This document shows, in pieces, positions 45,248-53,733 of a DNA stretch of 64,000 bases (the first letter of the stretch is position 1; each line of letters opens with the position of its first letter). The stretch comes from Filimonas zeae. GTDB lineage: Bacteria > Bacteroidota > Bacteroidia > Chitinophagales > Chitinophagaceae. Where the stretch lies: NCBI RefSeq assembly GCF_014641615.1, contig NZ_BMIB01000002.1:744001-808000 (forward strand). The letters run 5' to 3'. The position numbers and the translations under genes are program-made. The notes under the pieces are model-generated. The model did no database searches, was not told where the DNA came from, and saw only the letters and a program-made list of their open reading frames with translations.

Positions 45248-48200
45248 TAATTTTTAGGTTTTAAATGTTCAGGAACAGCCGTTGCCGCCTCTTTGCCCAT
45301 CAATTGACCGCCATTATGATTTTTTTCATCACGATACAACTTAGCTCCGTGTGCTTTCAGATAAATATTATCGCTATTGATGGCACCTTTACCTATAATT
45401 GGTGCGCGTTGAAAGTTCATCAGATGCCCGTTAACCTCCGCAGTAAGATTATGACCAATCATCTCATGATTTAAAGAAAAGGCAGCACTAACAGGATAAG
45501 GCACCTCTGTTCCGTCAGAAGTTCTAACCCCATTTACGTTTTCTTTACTGGCAAGATTTATTAAAGCAAGGCCTTGACCAGATCTGCCTCCGTCCGGCCC
45601 CCAATACAAGCTTTTTCCGCCTCCAATATAGGCACCATCTTTTCCCTGTTTGTCATCAAACAGCCCCTTTTGCATATTCTTAGCTTCCGACAAATTCACC
45701 TTCTCTCCTTTATCAGAATCAATCACTGCCGCAAACTGGGTATTCTTAGAATTAATCACCGTAAAAAATCCCTGGGCCAAAGCCTGTGTACTTTCGTCCA
45801 GCCCTGCTATGGCAGCATCAAACGCTTTGGCGTCAATGCCTGCCATAGAAACGCCGTCGCTGCTCATCTTAAATAACCCCAGCAGGGCTTCCGTACCTTT
45901 TATATCGCTGAAATTTTGTTTCAGCAACGCCAGCATACGCTCTGCCGAAGCCCCGTTTACACCCCGCATGGTATCGCCCAGGAAATCCATATTCAGTACA
46001 GGGTTGTTACCCATGGAAGAATAGGGGCTTACGGAATGCGTGGGTTTGGGATCGCCCTGCCACCAACGACCTATCTGCGGATCGAGCATACGGTAAAAGG
46101 CCTCATAGTTATTCAGGTCCAGTTCTTTGTTGAACTCAATACCGTTATATCTGAATTTATTGTACAATTTGCCTTCCGCTTTAGAAGTGATGCCAGCGAT
46201 GGCCAAACCGAAAGGATAATAATGATCAACCTCCAGCAGCGGCCCCTGTACGAAAGTTACCCCTAATTCTTCAAAAACCACATCAGCATCGGCAGATTCG
46301 TTGCTGGTAAAAATGTATACATAACCGCTTTTTTCTATAGCCCAGTCTGCCTTTACATGCTGCTTCAGTTCCTGCTCCTCACCCACCCGCTGAAATCCGG
46401 CGTATTCTGCCTGATGCAAAGATTTCGAGAGGGTATCTTTAGGGTAAGGTTTCAGATCTTCATCCAGCAATACCCAGTTTACATAAGCGAGCGGTTTACG
46501 GGAAACCTTTTCGTCGCTGGCCGAACGGGTTTGTAAAAAGCTGAGTATACCCGGCACCACCGTAAGCGCACCCGATACATTCTGTACCACCGGGCCGTTA
46601 TGCAACATACTGCTTTCTATGCCTCCACCACCAGATAAACCGGTAGCCAGCGAAGTGAAAGGCGATAACTGGTCTGTGTTTTTACCGTTACGCTGATACC
46701 AGCTTTTTGCACGGATATTAATTTTATCGCCTGCATTTACTTTCAGTAATATAGATGGCCCCAGCTTTTTCTGCCGGCCATCCAGTGTGGCCACATACTG
46801 GTTACTGCTGCTGGTATCGGGATAAGCCGCTGGTTTTACGGCACGGGTTTCTGCCACATTGGTATAATAGGTTTCTTCCTGCACCGCACTGTCTGCTTCC
46901 ATGGTAGCTATCTGGTAAACAGCTACTGTTTCTTCTTCCGTAAGGGTGGCGCGCACATTGCCCAGATGATCTTTTACAAAATAATCATAGGCATAACTGC
47001 CATCCGGCTTACGGCGGATGCGACCTTCTTCATGTGATAGCTGTTTAAGATCGTTATTTTCGTACTGAAAGCTACCTATATAGGTAGTAGAGGTAACGGT
47101 ATTCCCATTCACATTATTGGTAACTGTTTTTCTGAGCTTATTGCCGGTGGCATCATAGGTATAAGCAATATTGCCTTTTCCCGCAACCGTTACCAGAGAC
47201 GGCAGGTTCAGGTGATTGTACGTAATACCGGTAACGTTCTTATTGAGATCGTATACCAGATTACCGTTGGCATCATAATCATAATCCTGCGCCTGCCCAC
47301 TCGTGATTTCTTTAAAATCACCCAATGTGCTGGCAGGGTTGTTAGCGCCGTCAGTTACGCTTTTCAACCGGTTGCCATTAACACCGGAAGGTAACTCATA
47401 GTTATAGGAAAGGTTGTCAATTAAACCACCCGGTGTAGCGTAATGACGCATTTGTAAAATATTGCCATTGGCATCATACGCCTGACCGGCATCTGTTCCA
47501 TTGCCCATAATGGTAGTGTAATCGCGCCCCAGGGAAGTGTTCCAGGTGGTGGCGTTGATCTTTTCTGTAAAATCGGCCTGCAACAAACGGCTGGTGGCAT
47601 CGTAGGTATAACCATAAGACCGCACCTGCTGATCGTTACGGCTGCACCAGGTAATGCCTGCTATGTTGCCGTTATACTGCTTTTGTGTAAACCCATAATT
47701 ATAGTTCAGTGCCTCACCAAAATAATTACCGGAGCCGGTGGGGTTGGCCACATAATCTTTGTTAATGCCCGTAAGCCAGCCGCGTATGTTATAATGATAG
47801 GTAAGTGTCTCCAACGGGGAATTATTATACACACCACCCGGTTTCTGGCGGCCCAGCTGTTTGGTTTGCATCCGTCCCCCGGCATCATAAGTCATACTGC
47901 TTACCGTAACCCATGCCCCATTGTTCAGCTGCTTTTTAATGTTGAGCACGCGGCCTGCATGATCATAGTCCTGCCGGGTAACCAGTTTTACTGTACCCGG
48001 TGTTGTGCCCGAAGCGCCGTGCGATAATTTGGTGATAAGTGTTTTGCCGTCGAAGCTGTATTGCGTGGTGGCTATATCGGTGGCACCGCTGATATTGGTG
48101 CTTTTTACCTGTATTACACGCCCACGGTCGTCGTAATAATTGATACTGAACAGGTATTGGGTCGTACCCAGCACCCGTACTTTTACGCCGGTTATCTGCC

Positions 48201-49587
48201 CTTTAACCGAGGCAGAAGCAGCCACACTTCGCGGATAGGGAAAGGTTACATCAGAAGCTGCCATAAAATCGGACGAAGCCTCACCACTGGCAAAAGCTGC
48301 TGCCAAACCGCTTCCAGCCCCTGCCACCCAATCATAGTTATCATAGTAAGTAACTGTTAAATAGCCATCTGCCGGATTGGCAACAGCCGGATAACTGCTA
48401 CTGCCCGCCGCTGCAGCAGCGTGCGTTTCGCGGGAGGAAGCATTACCCCATAAGAACGTTTTAACCGGCCTGTTGAGCTCATCATATTCCGTTGCCAGCC
48501 ACTGCTGAGCCACACGCATTTTAGCATCCTGCGTTAACACCAGGCGATCTCTTGCATCATAAACCATATGCACTTCTCCCGCACCCGGCGCCCTTTTTAT
48601 GGCCATACGGTTGCGGCTATCGTATTCATAACTGAAGCACAACTCTTTTGCAATATTACTGGCCTGCCAGCTACCGGCATCAAACACCCAGGAGCTGCTT
48701 AAAGCCTCCACACCTTTGGGCTGAATAATGTACCGCAGCAATTGCAGATCGTCAAACACATAATAGGTACACAACCATCCCACATGGGTAGTTACCGCCG
48801 CACCAGCCGTAACCTCTGCCTTACTTAATACCACCTGTCCCGTTTTATCTTTGTATTCCACCACCCTTTTTCCATGTTCATCGGTAACCACCGTGCGGAA
48901 CAAAACACCAGCCGGATAAAAGCCGGAACTGGATGGAACCGAACCTGCAGAAACTGCTACAGACCACATACGCACCTCGTTGGCCGCATTTACTTCATAA
49001 GCCGTTTGTACCCCCCGGCCACTACCCGCCCAGCTATTGCCAGGGGCATAACCGGTAAGTAAACGGTTTAAGGGAGAAGCTTCGAATTGCTGCATACTGT
49101 AATACACCTGCTCGCCGGGATGCTGTGCCGCCATAAATGTTTCCTGCTCTGTAAAAGGGCTGGTTTTAAACACCCCGTTGTTGGTAGTGGCAGTATACGG
49201 CAGGTATTTATATTTCTCCCTCCCAAACGCATCATACACATGCGGTGCCACCACATCAAAACTCTGCCCCAGCGTGTTGGCGGGCGATGCCTGCCAGGCT
49301 ACGGCCTGTAGCGGCCGGCCCAGACCATCTGCATATTGTGTAGTACGTGCCACCTCCTGCACCGTTCTACCGCCAGCAGTTACATCTGCCTCAGCAGTAA
49401 AAGGACGTGCAGGTGTCCAGGTTCTTACATAATTCAGTGGTATGGCTGCGGAATAAACAGCCGGCTTGCCGGCCACACTTTGTGCAGCAGGTACACTTTC
49501 TGTAACAGGCTTTACCTGTGCACCGGCAGTGGTAATACAAAGCAGGACAACAGACAGGGCAAAGTTGTTTTGCATCAGCCTTCGCAT
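45247..49587 (-). CDS. RHS-A: secreted DUF6443-type RHS protein with HExxH toxin tip
   Basis: About 1446 aa using the Met of MRRLMQNNF; a further Met at 49608 adds seven residues before the signal peptide, so the start is uncertain by a few codons. The N-domain (PLNYVRTWTPARPFTAEADV) is DUF6443-like. Long YD-repeat shell (SYEYDSRNRMAIKRAPG; YDYDANGNLVYDLNK; DYFVKDHLGNVRATL). The RHS core (YYPFGLAIAGI ... YNGIEFNKELDLNNYEAFYRMLDPQIGRWW) ends near 1210. The tip of ~235 residues ends with LNHEMIGHN (His about 1374, Glu 1375, His 1378), a zinc-metallopeptidase HExxH, then HLKPKN. I infer a peptidase-type toxin. Immunity candidate follows at once. Confidence 0.88.
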   Translation of the reverse strand: MRRLMQNNFALSVVLLCITTAGAQVKPVTESVPAAQSVAGKPAVYSAAIPLNYVRTWTPARPFTAEADVTAGGRTVQEVARTTQYADGLGRPLQAVAWQASPANTLGQSFDVVAPHVYDAFGREKYKYLPYTATTNNGVFKTSPFTEQETFMAAQHPGEQVYYSMQQFEASPLNRLLTGYAPGNSWAGSGRGVQTAYEVNAANEVRMWSVAVSAGSVPSSSGFYPAGVLFRTVVTDEHGKRVVEYKDKTGQVVLSKAEVTAGAAVTTHVGWLCTYYVFDDLQLLRYIIQPKGVEALSSSWVFDAGSWQASNIAKELCFSYEYDSRNRMAIKRAPGAGEVHMVYDARDRLVLTQDAKMRVAQQWLATEYDELNRPVKTFLWGNASSRETHAAAAAGSSSYPAVANPADGYLTVTYYDNYDWVAGAGSGLAAAFASGEASSDFMAASDVTFPYPRSVAASASVKGQITGVKVRVLGTTQYLFSINYYDDRGRVIQVKSTNISGATDIATTQYSFDGKTLITKLSHGASGTTPGTVKLVTRQDYDHAGRVLNIKKQLNNGAWVTVSSMTYDAGGRMQTKQLGRQKPGGVYNNSPLETLTYHYNIRGWLTGINKDYVANPTGSGNYFGEALNYNYGFTQKQYNGNIAGITWCSRNDQQVRSYGYTYDATSRLLQADFTEKINATTWNTSLGRDYTTIMGNGTDAGQAYDANGNILQMRHYATPGGLIDNLSYNYELPSGVNGNRLKSVTDGANNPASTLGDFKEITSGQAQDYDYDANGNLVYDLNKNVTGITYNHLNLPSLVTVAGKGNIAYTYDATGNKLRKTVTNNVNGNTVTSTTYIGSFQYENNDLKQLSHEEGRIRRKPDGSYAYDYFVKDHLGNVRATLTEEETVAVYQIATMEADSAVQEETYYTNVAETRAVKPAAYPDTSSSNQYVATLDGRQKKLGPSILLKVNAGDKINIRAKSWYQRNGKNTDQLSPFTSLATGLSGGGGIESSMLHNGPVVQNVSGALTVVPGILSFLQTRSASDEKVSRKPLAYVNWVLLDEDLKPYPKDTLSKSLHQAEYAGFQRVGEEQELKQHVKADWAIEKSGYVYIFTSNESADADVVFEELGVTFVQGPLLEVDHYYPFGLAIAGITSKAEGKLYNKFRYNGIEFNKELDLNNYEAFYRMLDPQIGRWWQGDPKPTHSVSPYSSMGNNPVLNMDFLGDTMRGVNGASAERMLALLKQNFSDIKGTEALLGLFKMSSDGVSMAGIDAKAFDAAIAGLDESTQALAQGFFTVINSKNTQFAAVIDSDKGEKVNLSEAKNMQKGLFDDKQGKDGAYIGGGKSLYWGPDGGRSGQGLALINLASKENVNGVRTSDGTEVPYPVSAAFSLNHEMIGHNLTAEVNGHLMNFQRAPIIGKGAINSDNIYLKAHGAKLYRDEKNHNGGQLMGKEAATAVPEHLKPKN

Positions 49588-49937
49588 GTGTGTAAGATAT
49601 AGCAACATATATAAGTGTTTAGGTTGTGTTTAAAGCTTTTGTACAGGCCAGACGCACATTTCAGAGTAAGAAAGCAAGTGTTTTTTAAAGAGTGCATACA
49701 ATGCATCAGGTTGTCTACAGCAATATATATAAAAAACTTTATCCTCCCTATTTTTTGCAAACAAAGAAGATATCTTATTACCGAACACCCGGCATCACCC
49801 GGTGAAAAAACGGAGCAATATACCGTTTTATCACCTGTTTAAATGCCTTATACATCTGCTACTTTTACATCATCCAACCTGCTGCAAACTGCAATTAAAC
49901 CAACACCCGTTAGAATATCCTGATCAAAACCATAACC
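49588..49937. other. Divergent leader between RHS-A and the 611-aa lipoprotein
   Basis: AT-rich. Contains the element at 49676-49727 shared with the RHS-B leader. No gene seen. Confidence 0.4.
49676..49727 (-). promoter_or_regulatory. Conserved leader element of RHS-A
   Basis: The plus-strand words AAGTGTTTTTTAA and CTACAGCAATATA, starts 39 bp apart, recur upstream of RHS-B at 60872-60921 with starts 37 bp apart. Conservation outside coding sequence suggests a shared promoter or operator, or a recent duplication. Confidence 0.45.
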
Positions 49938-51773
49938 ATGCATTACCTGAGAACACTTCTACGATGTGCAGTATTATTGACTGCACTGCTTATTAACTCC
50001 TGTTCCAAAAAGGAGTACCTGAGTAACCGCAACGACACCCCGGAAACAGTACGCAAATTCCTCACGGTACCTGAGGGTAACCCACCTGTACTGCAACGCA
50101 TTTCCGATGCTATTGCCACCCAGGAAAACCAGTATCATTTTCTGGACCGCATTATTCAGACAAACGGAATGGCAGTCTGGAATAAAGTCATTGTAATGCC
50201 AGTAAACGCTGCCGGCGACACCCTGGTAATGCTGCCCTTTGCTGATTCAGCAGCAAGAGCAGTAAAAGCATTACTGGCCTGCCGTATCACGCGTAAAGGC
50301 ATTGAGTTTATGCATATTCAGGCCAAAGATTACGAATTATACGGCTTTGGCAACGAACCCCATACCTTCAATGCAACCTTTGTGGCCACACAACTGATGT
50401 ATCATCACTACCGGATATTTGGCGATACCACCTTTAAAGTGGTGGACGGCCGGTTATTCAATCACGACAACGCTACCCACAGGTTGCCACGCACATTTCA
50501 TCCGCTGATAAAATCGCCGGCACAGCGGAATGCAAGAACTACTGTATCAGCCGTATATGAATGTATCGGTTATGTACAAACCGGATGTGGTGAGTTGAGG
50601 CGCGTAGCGGGGGACTGCCGTTACGAAACAGAAGACTGTAAATGGGTAATCACTATCATGGAAACAGATGCCACCAATGGCGGAGGCACAGGAACCACAC
50701 CAGGCTCAACACTGCCCGGCGGCGGAGGAGGCTCCGGCGGTAGCGGCGGGGGGGGGTCTACCGTACCCAGTCCCTGGCTGGATCCGCATTTGCCTATCGG
50801 CCCTCAACCGCCGCCAGTTTACATGGACCCGCCAGTTACCCCCATACTGCCCGGCAGTGGTGGAGAATTCCTGCTGAAAGATGAAAACGGCTATTACTAT
50901 GAACGCCTGAATGAACTGGAAGAGGCATTAAATGCAGACGCAACCTTACTGCTCGCCTGCCCTGAACTACAGCATGTGAAGCAGCATGGCCCCTTCTTTC
51001 AGCAATTATACGAATTTCAGCCTATGATACAGGTAATAAACAGGGTCAATTCCTTACATGCTACTTATGGTACATTTGCATTCCAGTACCTTACCCAAAC
51101 GCATTCGCTGGTAGCCAATTCGGATATGTTCCCGATAAAAATCACTACCATGCCGGAAATCAATAAGGTAACTGCAACCAATGAAACACTGCTGGAATAC
51201 TTCCGTTTGCATATCAACGATTTTATCCAGAGGCCGAGCATTGTCAATTTCAGTCCTTATGTACACAACGGTGTGGACGACACGCAGCTATGGAACGCTC
51301 CTTATGAGAATTCTATCGGTGCATTGGTTCATATAAACATGCCACTGGATGGAACGGTGATAGAGTCCTCTTATACTTCGCCCAGCACCGCAACACAACA
51401 TTATCAATTTACATTCACGACTATGAAAACCCCATTAGATGGCGGACATCCGGTAAGCGGTAACCGCAGGTTTGGCACCTGGTCTGATGGTAGCGGCTCC
51501 AGCTATTTCTATATTGGCGGTATGGACAAATACACTACCAATGCCATTGCATTAGCAAGCGGAATTAAAGGACTATTTTCTACCACCGGATATCAGGACG
51601 CAGACAAGTTATGGCGGGGGATTATAGACAACTTTGCACAATTCATCAACGATAATAAAGGCGTTGCTGCTAAACAAACAGATTCCGTTGCCCGGATTAA
51701 CTTTGAACTACTGGAACAATACCTGAAAAAAGAAATTACACTGGAACAACTTAAACAGGAGCTCAAATGCTGA
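49938..51773 (+). CDS. Large lipoprotein with Gly-rich hinge, unknown
   Basis: 611 aa. Lipobox LINSC (Cys about 22). Residues 30-240 are one compact domain (YHFLDRIIQTNGMAVWNKVIV...; four Cys near 195-235). Then comes a glycine/serine hinge containing a run of nine Gs (50748-50756) and a proline-rich stretch (about 250-310). The C-terminal half (about 330-611) includes VHINMPLDGTVI and DGSGSSYFYIGGMDKYTTNAIALASGIKG. It overlaps the next gene by 7 bp. Two-domain layout with a flexible hinge suggests a surface protein whose second domain is presented outside. No family recognised. It shares a leader with RHS-A. Confidence 0.7.
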   Translation: MHYLRTLLRCAVLLTALLINSCSKKEYLSNRNDTPETVRKFLTVPEGNPPVLQRISDAIATQENQYHFLDRIIQTNGMAVWNKVIVMPVNAAGDTLVMLPFADSAARAVKALLACRITRKGIEFMHIQAKDYELYGFGNEPHTFNATFVATQLMYHHYRIFGDTTFKVVDGRLFNHDNATHRLPRTFHPLIKSPAQRNARTTVSAVYECIGYVQTGCGELRRVAGDCRYETEDCKWVITIMETDATNGGGTGTTPGSTLPGGGGGSGGSGGGGSTVPSPWLDPHLPIGPQPPPVYMDPPVTPILPGSGGEFLLKDENGYYYERLNELEEALNADATLLLACPELQHVKQHGPFFQQLYEFQPMIQVINRVNSLHATYGTFAFQYLTQTHSLVANSDMFPIKITTMPEINKVTATNETLLEYFRLHINDFIQRPSIVNFSPYVHNGVDDTQLWNAPYENSIGALVHINMPLDGTVIESSYTSPSTATQHYQFTFTTMKTPLDGGHPVSGNRRFGTWSDGSGSSYFYIGGMDKYTTNAIALASGIKGLFSTTGYQDADKLWRGIIDNFAQFINDNKGVAAKQTDSVARINFELLEQYLKKEITLEQLKQELKC

Positions 51774-52222
51774 TAACGGGACTGAAACTAATATTGATAA
51801 ATACGCTTGAGATACTGGTAGCTGCGCTAACAGGAGGATTACTAATTGCATTGGGAGATCATTTTATGAAACACCGTATGCCATCTGATTTCCCGGTGTG
51901 GAGAGATTATGCAGGGCGCGCTTTATTTTATGCAGCCGTCCTCTGGTTTAACATATACACGTCTGCGATTTTTGTTTTATTCATAATAACGGAAGTTATA
52001 TTGAGGGTGCATAATCTATCTTTTGGTGTTATTCTGTTTGTAAGCATGTTACTTTTCGCGCTCATAGCAGCTGGTATATGGCAGGAAGCCTACAGCTACA
52101 GCGGCATCAACAAATGGGAAAAGCGGCTAAAAAATACCCTGTCGCTCATGGCAGCCAGCATTTTGTATGCTTTTTATATACGATGGCTGCTGCGCAGGCA
52201 ATGGACACGCTTTACAGATTAA
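51767..52222 (+). CDS. Four-helix inner-membrane protein coupled to the 611-aa lipoprotein
   Basis: 151 aa with about four hydrophobic helices (LKLILINTLEILVAALTGGLLIAL; AGRALFYAAVLWFNIYTSAIFVLFIITEVIL in pieces; FGVILFVSMLLFALIAAGIW; a weaker fourth near the end). Starts 7 bp inside the lipoprotein gene, so translation is coupled. It could be an immunity or assembly partner of the lipoprotein. A strong terminator follows. Confidence 0.7.
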   Translation: MLITGLKLILINTLEILVAALTGGLLIALGDHFMKHRMPSDFPVWRDYAGRALFYAAVLWFNIYTSAIFVLFIITEVILRVHNLSFGVILFVSMLLFALIAAGIWQEAYSYSGINKWEKRLKNTLSLMAASILYAFYIRWLLRRQWTRFTD

Positions 52223-52225
52223 AAA

Positions 52226-52259
52226 AAACAAAGCGGGCATCTTCACGCCCGCTTTGTTT
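52226..52259. terminator. Strong bidirectional rho-independent terminator
   Basis: AAACAAAGCGGGC (52226-52238) and GCCCGCTTTGTTT (52247-52259), 8-nt loop, A-run before and T-rich after. It closes the plus-strand lipoprotein/membrane pair and, on the other strand, the RHS-B immunity array ending at 52325. Confidence 0.9.
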
Positions 52260-52324
52260 ACATAACAGATAGCCTCGTCCCATCTGATACACTACTCAGG
52301 CAACTCCGGACATACACAGGATAA

Positions 52325-52852
52325 TCAGATCACAGCTCTACGTTCAGCTTCTCCCCTAAACCACGGATTCAGCCTTTTGCTATTCCTTTTTATAAATCCG
52401 ACAACATCCGGCTGTAGAGGATTTACATATCTACTTTCAGGATCATCCTTATGAGAAAAATAGACATTAGAATCAACCATAAATATTTTCTTCCTGTTTC
52501 CAATATTGAACCCAACTCCTGACACAAACTGTCGGTTATCTCTTGTCATTCCAGCCAGTATAACCTTTCCTTTGTCTACAAAATCAAATAACAAGATTAA
52601 AGTATCATGTCTAACCACGAGGTGATTCAATTTCAAATCAATTTCAGACAAAGGCTTACTAACCAGGCTATCTTCTTTTGGCTTATAAAGAGCATCACAA
52701 TTCCACGTGTATAAATACCACCTGGCGCTATCATATAAATCCCTGACCTGTAAACTATCTATCTGTTTTGAATATGCAGAATCCTTCTCAGATTTTGGCG
52801 AGCTACACGCTAAAAAAAGCGATAAGGTGATAAAAGAAAATAAACGCATCAT
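52325..52852 (-). CDS. Lipoprotein immunity candidate 1 (JAB-tip type)
   Basis: 175 aa. Lipobox LFLAC (Cys about 16). Paralogue of 53167-53733: both carry KxIDSLxxxxLYDSARWYxYTWxCD, SMTxDNxQFxSGV, RYxNPLQPxVxxxIK and a FRxExERRxV end. Its ATG overlaps the stop of the toxin-tip remnant 52849-53079 (ATGA). It is kept intact although its cognate toxin has decayed, as expected for orphan immunity. Confidence 0.78.
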   Translation of the reverse strand: MMRLFSFITLSLFLACSSPKSEKDSAYSKQIDSLQVRDLYDSARWYLYTWNCDALYKPKEDSLVSKPLSEIDLKLNHLVVRHDTLILLFDFVDKGKVILAGMTRDNRQFVSGVGFNIGNRKKIFMVDSNVYFSHKDDPESRYVNPLQPDVVGFIKRNSKRLNPWFRGEAERRAVI

Positions 52853-53079
52853 GATCTCGGAATTACAATTGTTTGATTAGGACTGGAATTATATAAATAA
52901 ATATTCTTTGAATCTAATACTATTGACCGAACTCCATTTTTTGATTGGCCAGCCTGATAAGACCTTGTATGCTCCTGATAATCTCCCGACCCTTCTCCCG
53001 GGATTCCAGAAGGGTGACCACCATAAACTTTATAAAGATCGACAAAAAAACCTTTCTCAATCTGAACGTTGGTACCGGG
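52849..53079 (-). pseudogene. Remnant of an RHS JAB-like toxin tip
   Basis: Reads VQIEKGFFVDLYKVYGG, then GSGDYQEHTR, NGVRSIVLDSKNIYLYN and ends VIPRS. It matches the end of the tip at 53730-55213 (VQIERGASIYQ..., SPGDYDEHQRK, RSVVVDKKYIYLHN). In-frame stops lie just upstream of 53079, so the 5' part including the HxH motif is lost. Ends in ATGA overlap with the immunity gene. Confidence 0.7.
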
Positions 53080-53166
53080 CTATCAGAGAGGACTATTTAT
53101 AATAAGATGTATGAGGCGGTGAAGGAGTGGAGCGAGGGATGAAGCAATAAAGCTCGTTTAATCCGG

Positions 53167-53733
53167 TTATTTTAAAGACATTACTCCTCTGCGTTCGACC
53201 TCTTCCCTAAAGCAGATATTTAACTTACCAAAGTTGTTTTTTATATAGTCCAAAACCTCCGGCTGCAGAGGGTTATCGTATCTGGTATTGCTTCCTTTTT
53301 CAACAGCATGAAACCCAGAAGGTGAAAGCATATAGACTCTTTTCCTTGTCTTAACATCAAATGCAACACCCGACAAAAACTGCTTATTATCCTTTGTCAT
53401 ACTAGTCAATATCGAACGCATTTCAATTTCGTCGAAAAAATAAAAGTTTATTTCTATTACATCTTTTCTCAAAGACACACCTCTGAACTTTAAAGGCAAT
53501 TCACCAAACGACATATTTTTTGACACCTTATTCCCAGCATTATATATACCATCACAGTGCCACGTATACACATACCATCTGGCGCTGTCATATAATTCCT
53601 GTAAATGCAAGCTATCTATTTCCTTAGGATAAACAAAACATGCATTCCTATTATTGCCATCATTTCTGGTTTGATTATCACAGCCATGTCCTAAACCAGA
53701 AATTAAAAATATTATCCAACAATACCTTGTCAT
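53167..53733 (-). CDS. Lipoprotein immunity candidate 2 (JAB-tip type)
   Basis: 188 aa. Export signal MTRYCWIIFLISGLGHGC with a lipobox-like Cys at about 18. Paralogue of 52325-52852 over its whole length (ELYDSARWYVYTWHCD; SMTKDNKQFLSGV; NPLQPEVLDYIKNN). Its ATG overlaps the TGA of the upstream toxin tip by the ATGA motif, the usual coupling of a toxin and its immunity gene. Likely sits in the envelope to neutralise the tip. Function inferred from arrangement. Confidence 0.78.
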   Translation of the reverse strand: MTRYCWIIFLISGLGHGCDNQTRNDGNNRNACFVYPKEIDSLHLQELYDSARWYVYTWHCDGIYNAGNKVSKNMSFGELPLKFRGVSLRKDVIEINFYFFDEIEMRSILTSMTKDNKQFLSGVAFDVKTRKRVYMLSPSGFHAVEKGSNTRYDNPLQPEVLDYIKNNFGKLNICFREEVERRGVMSLK

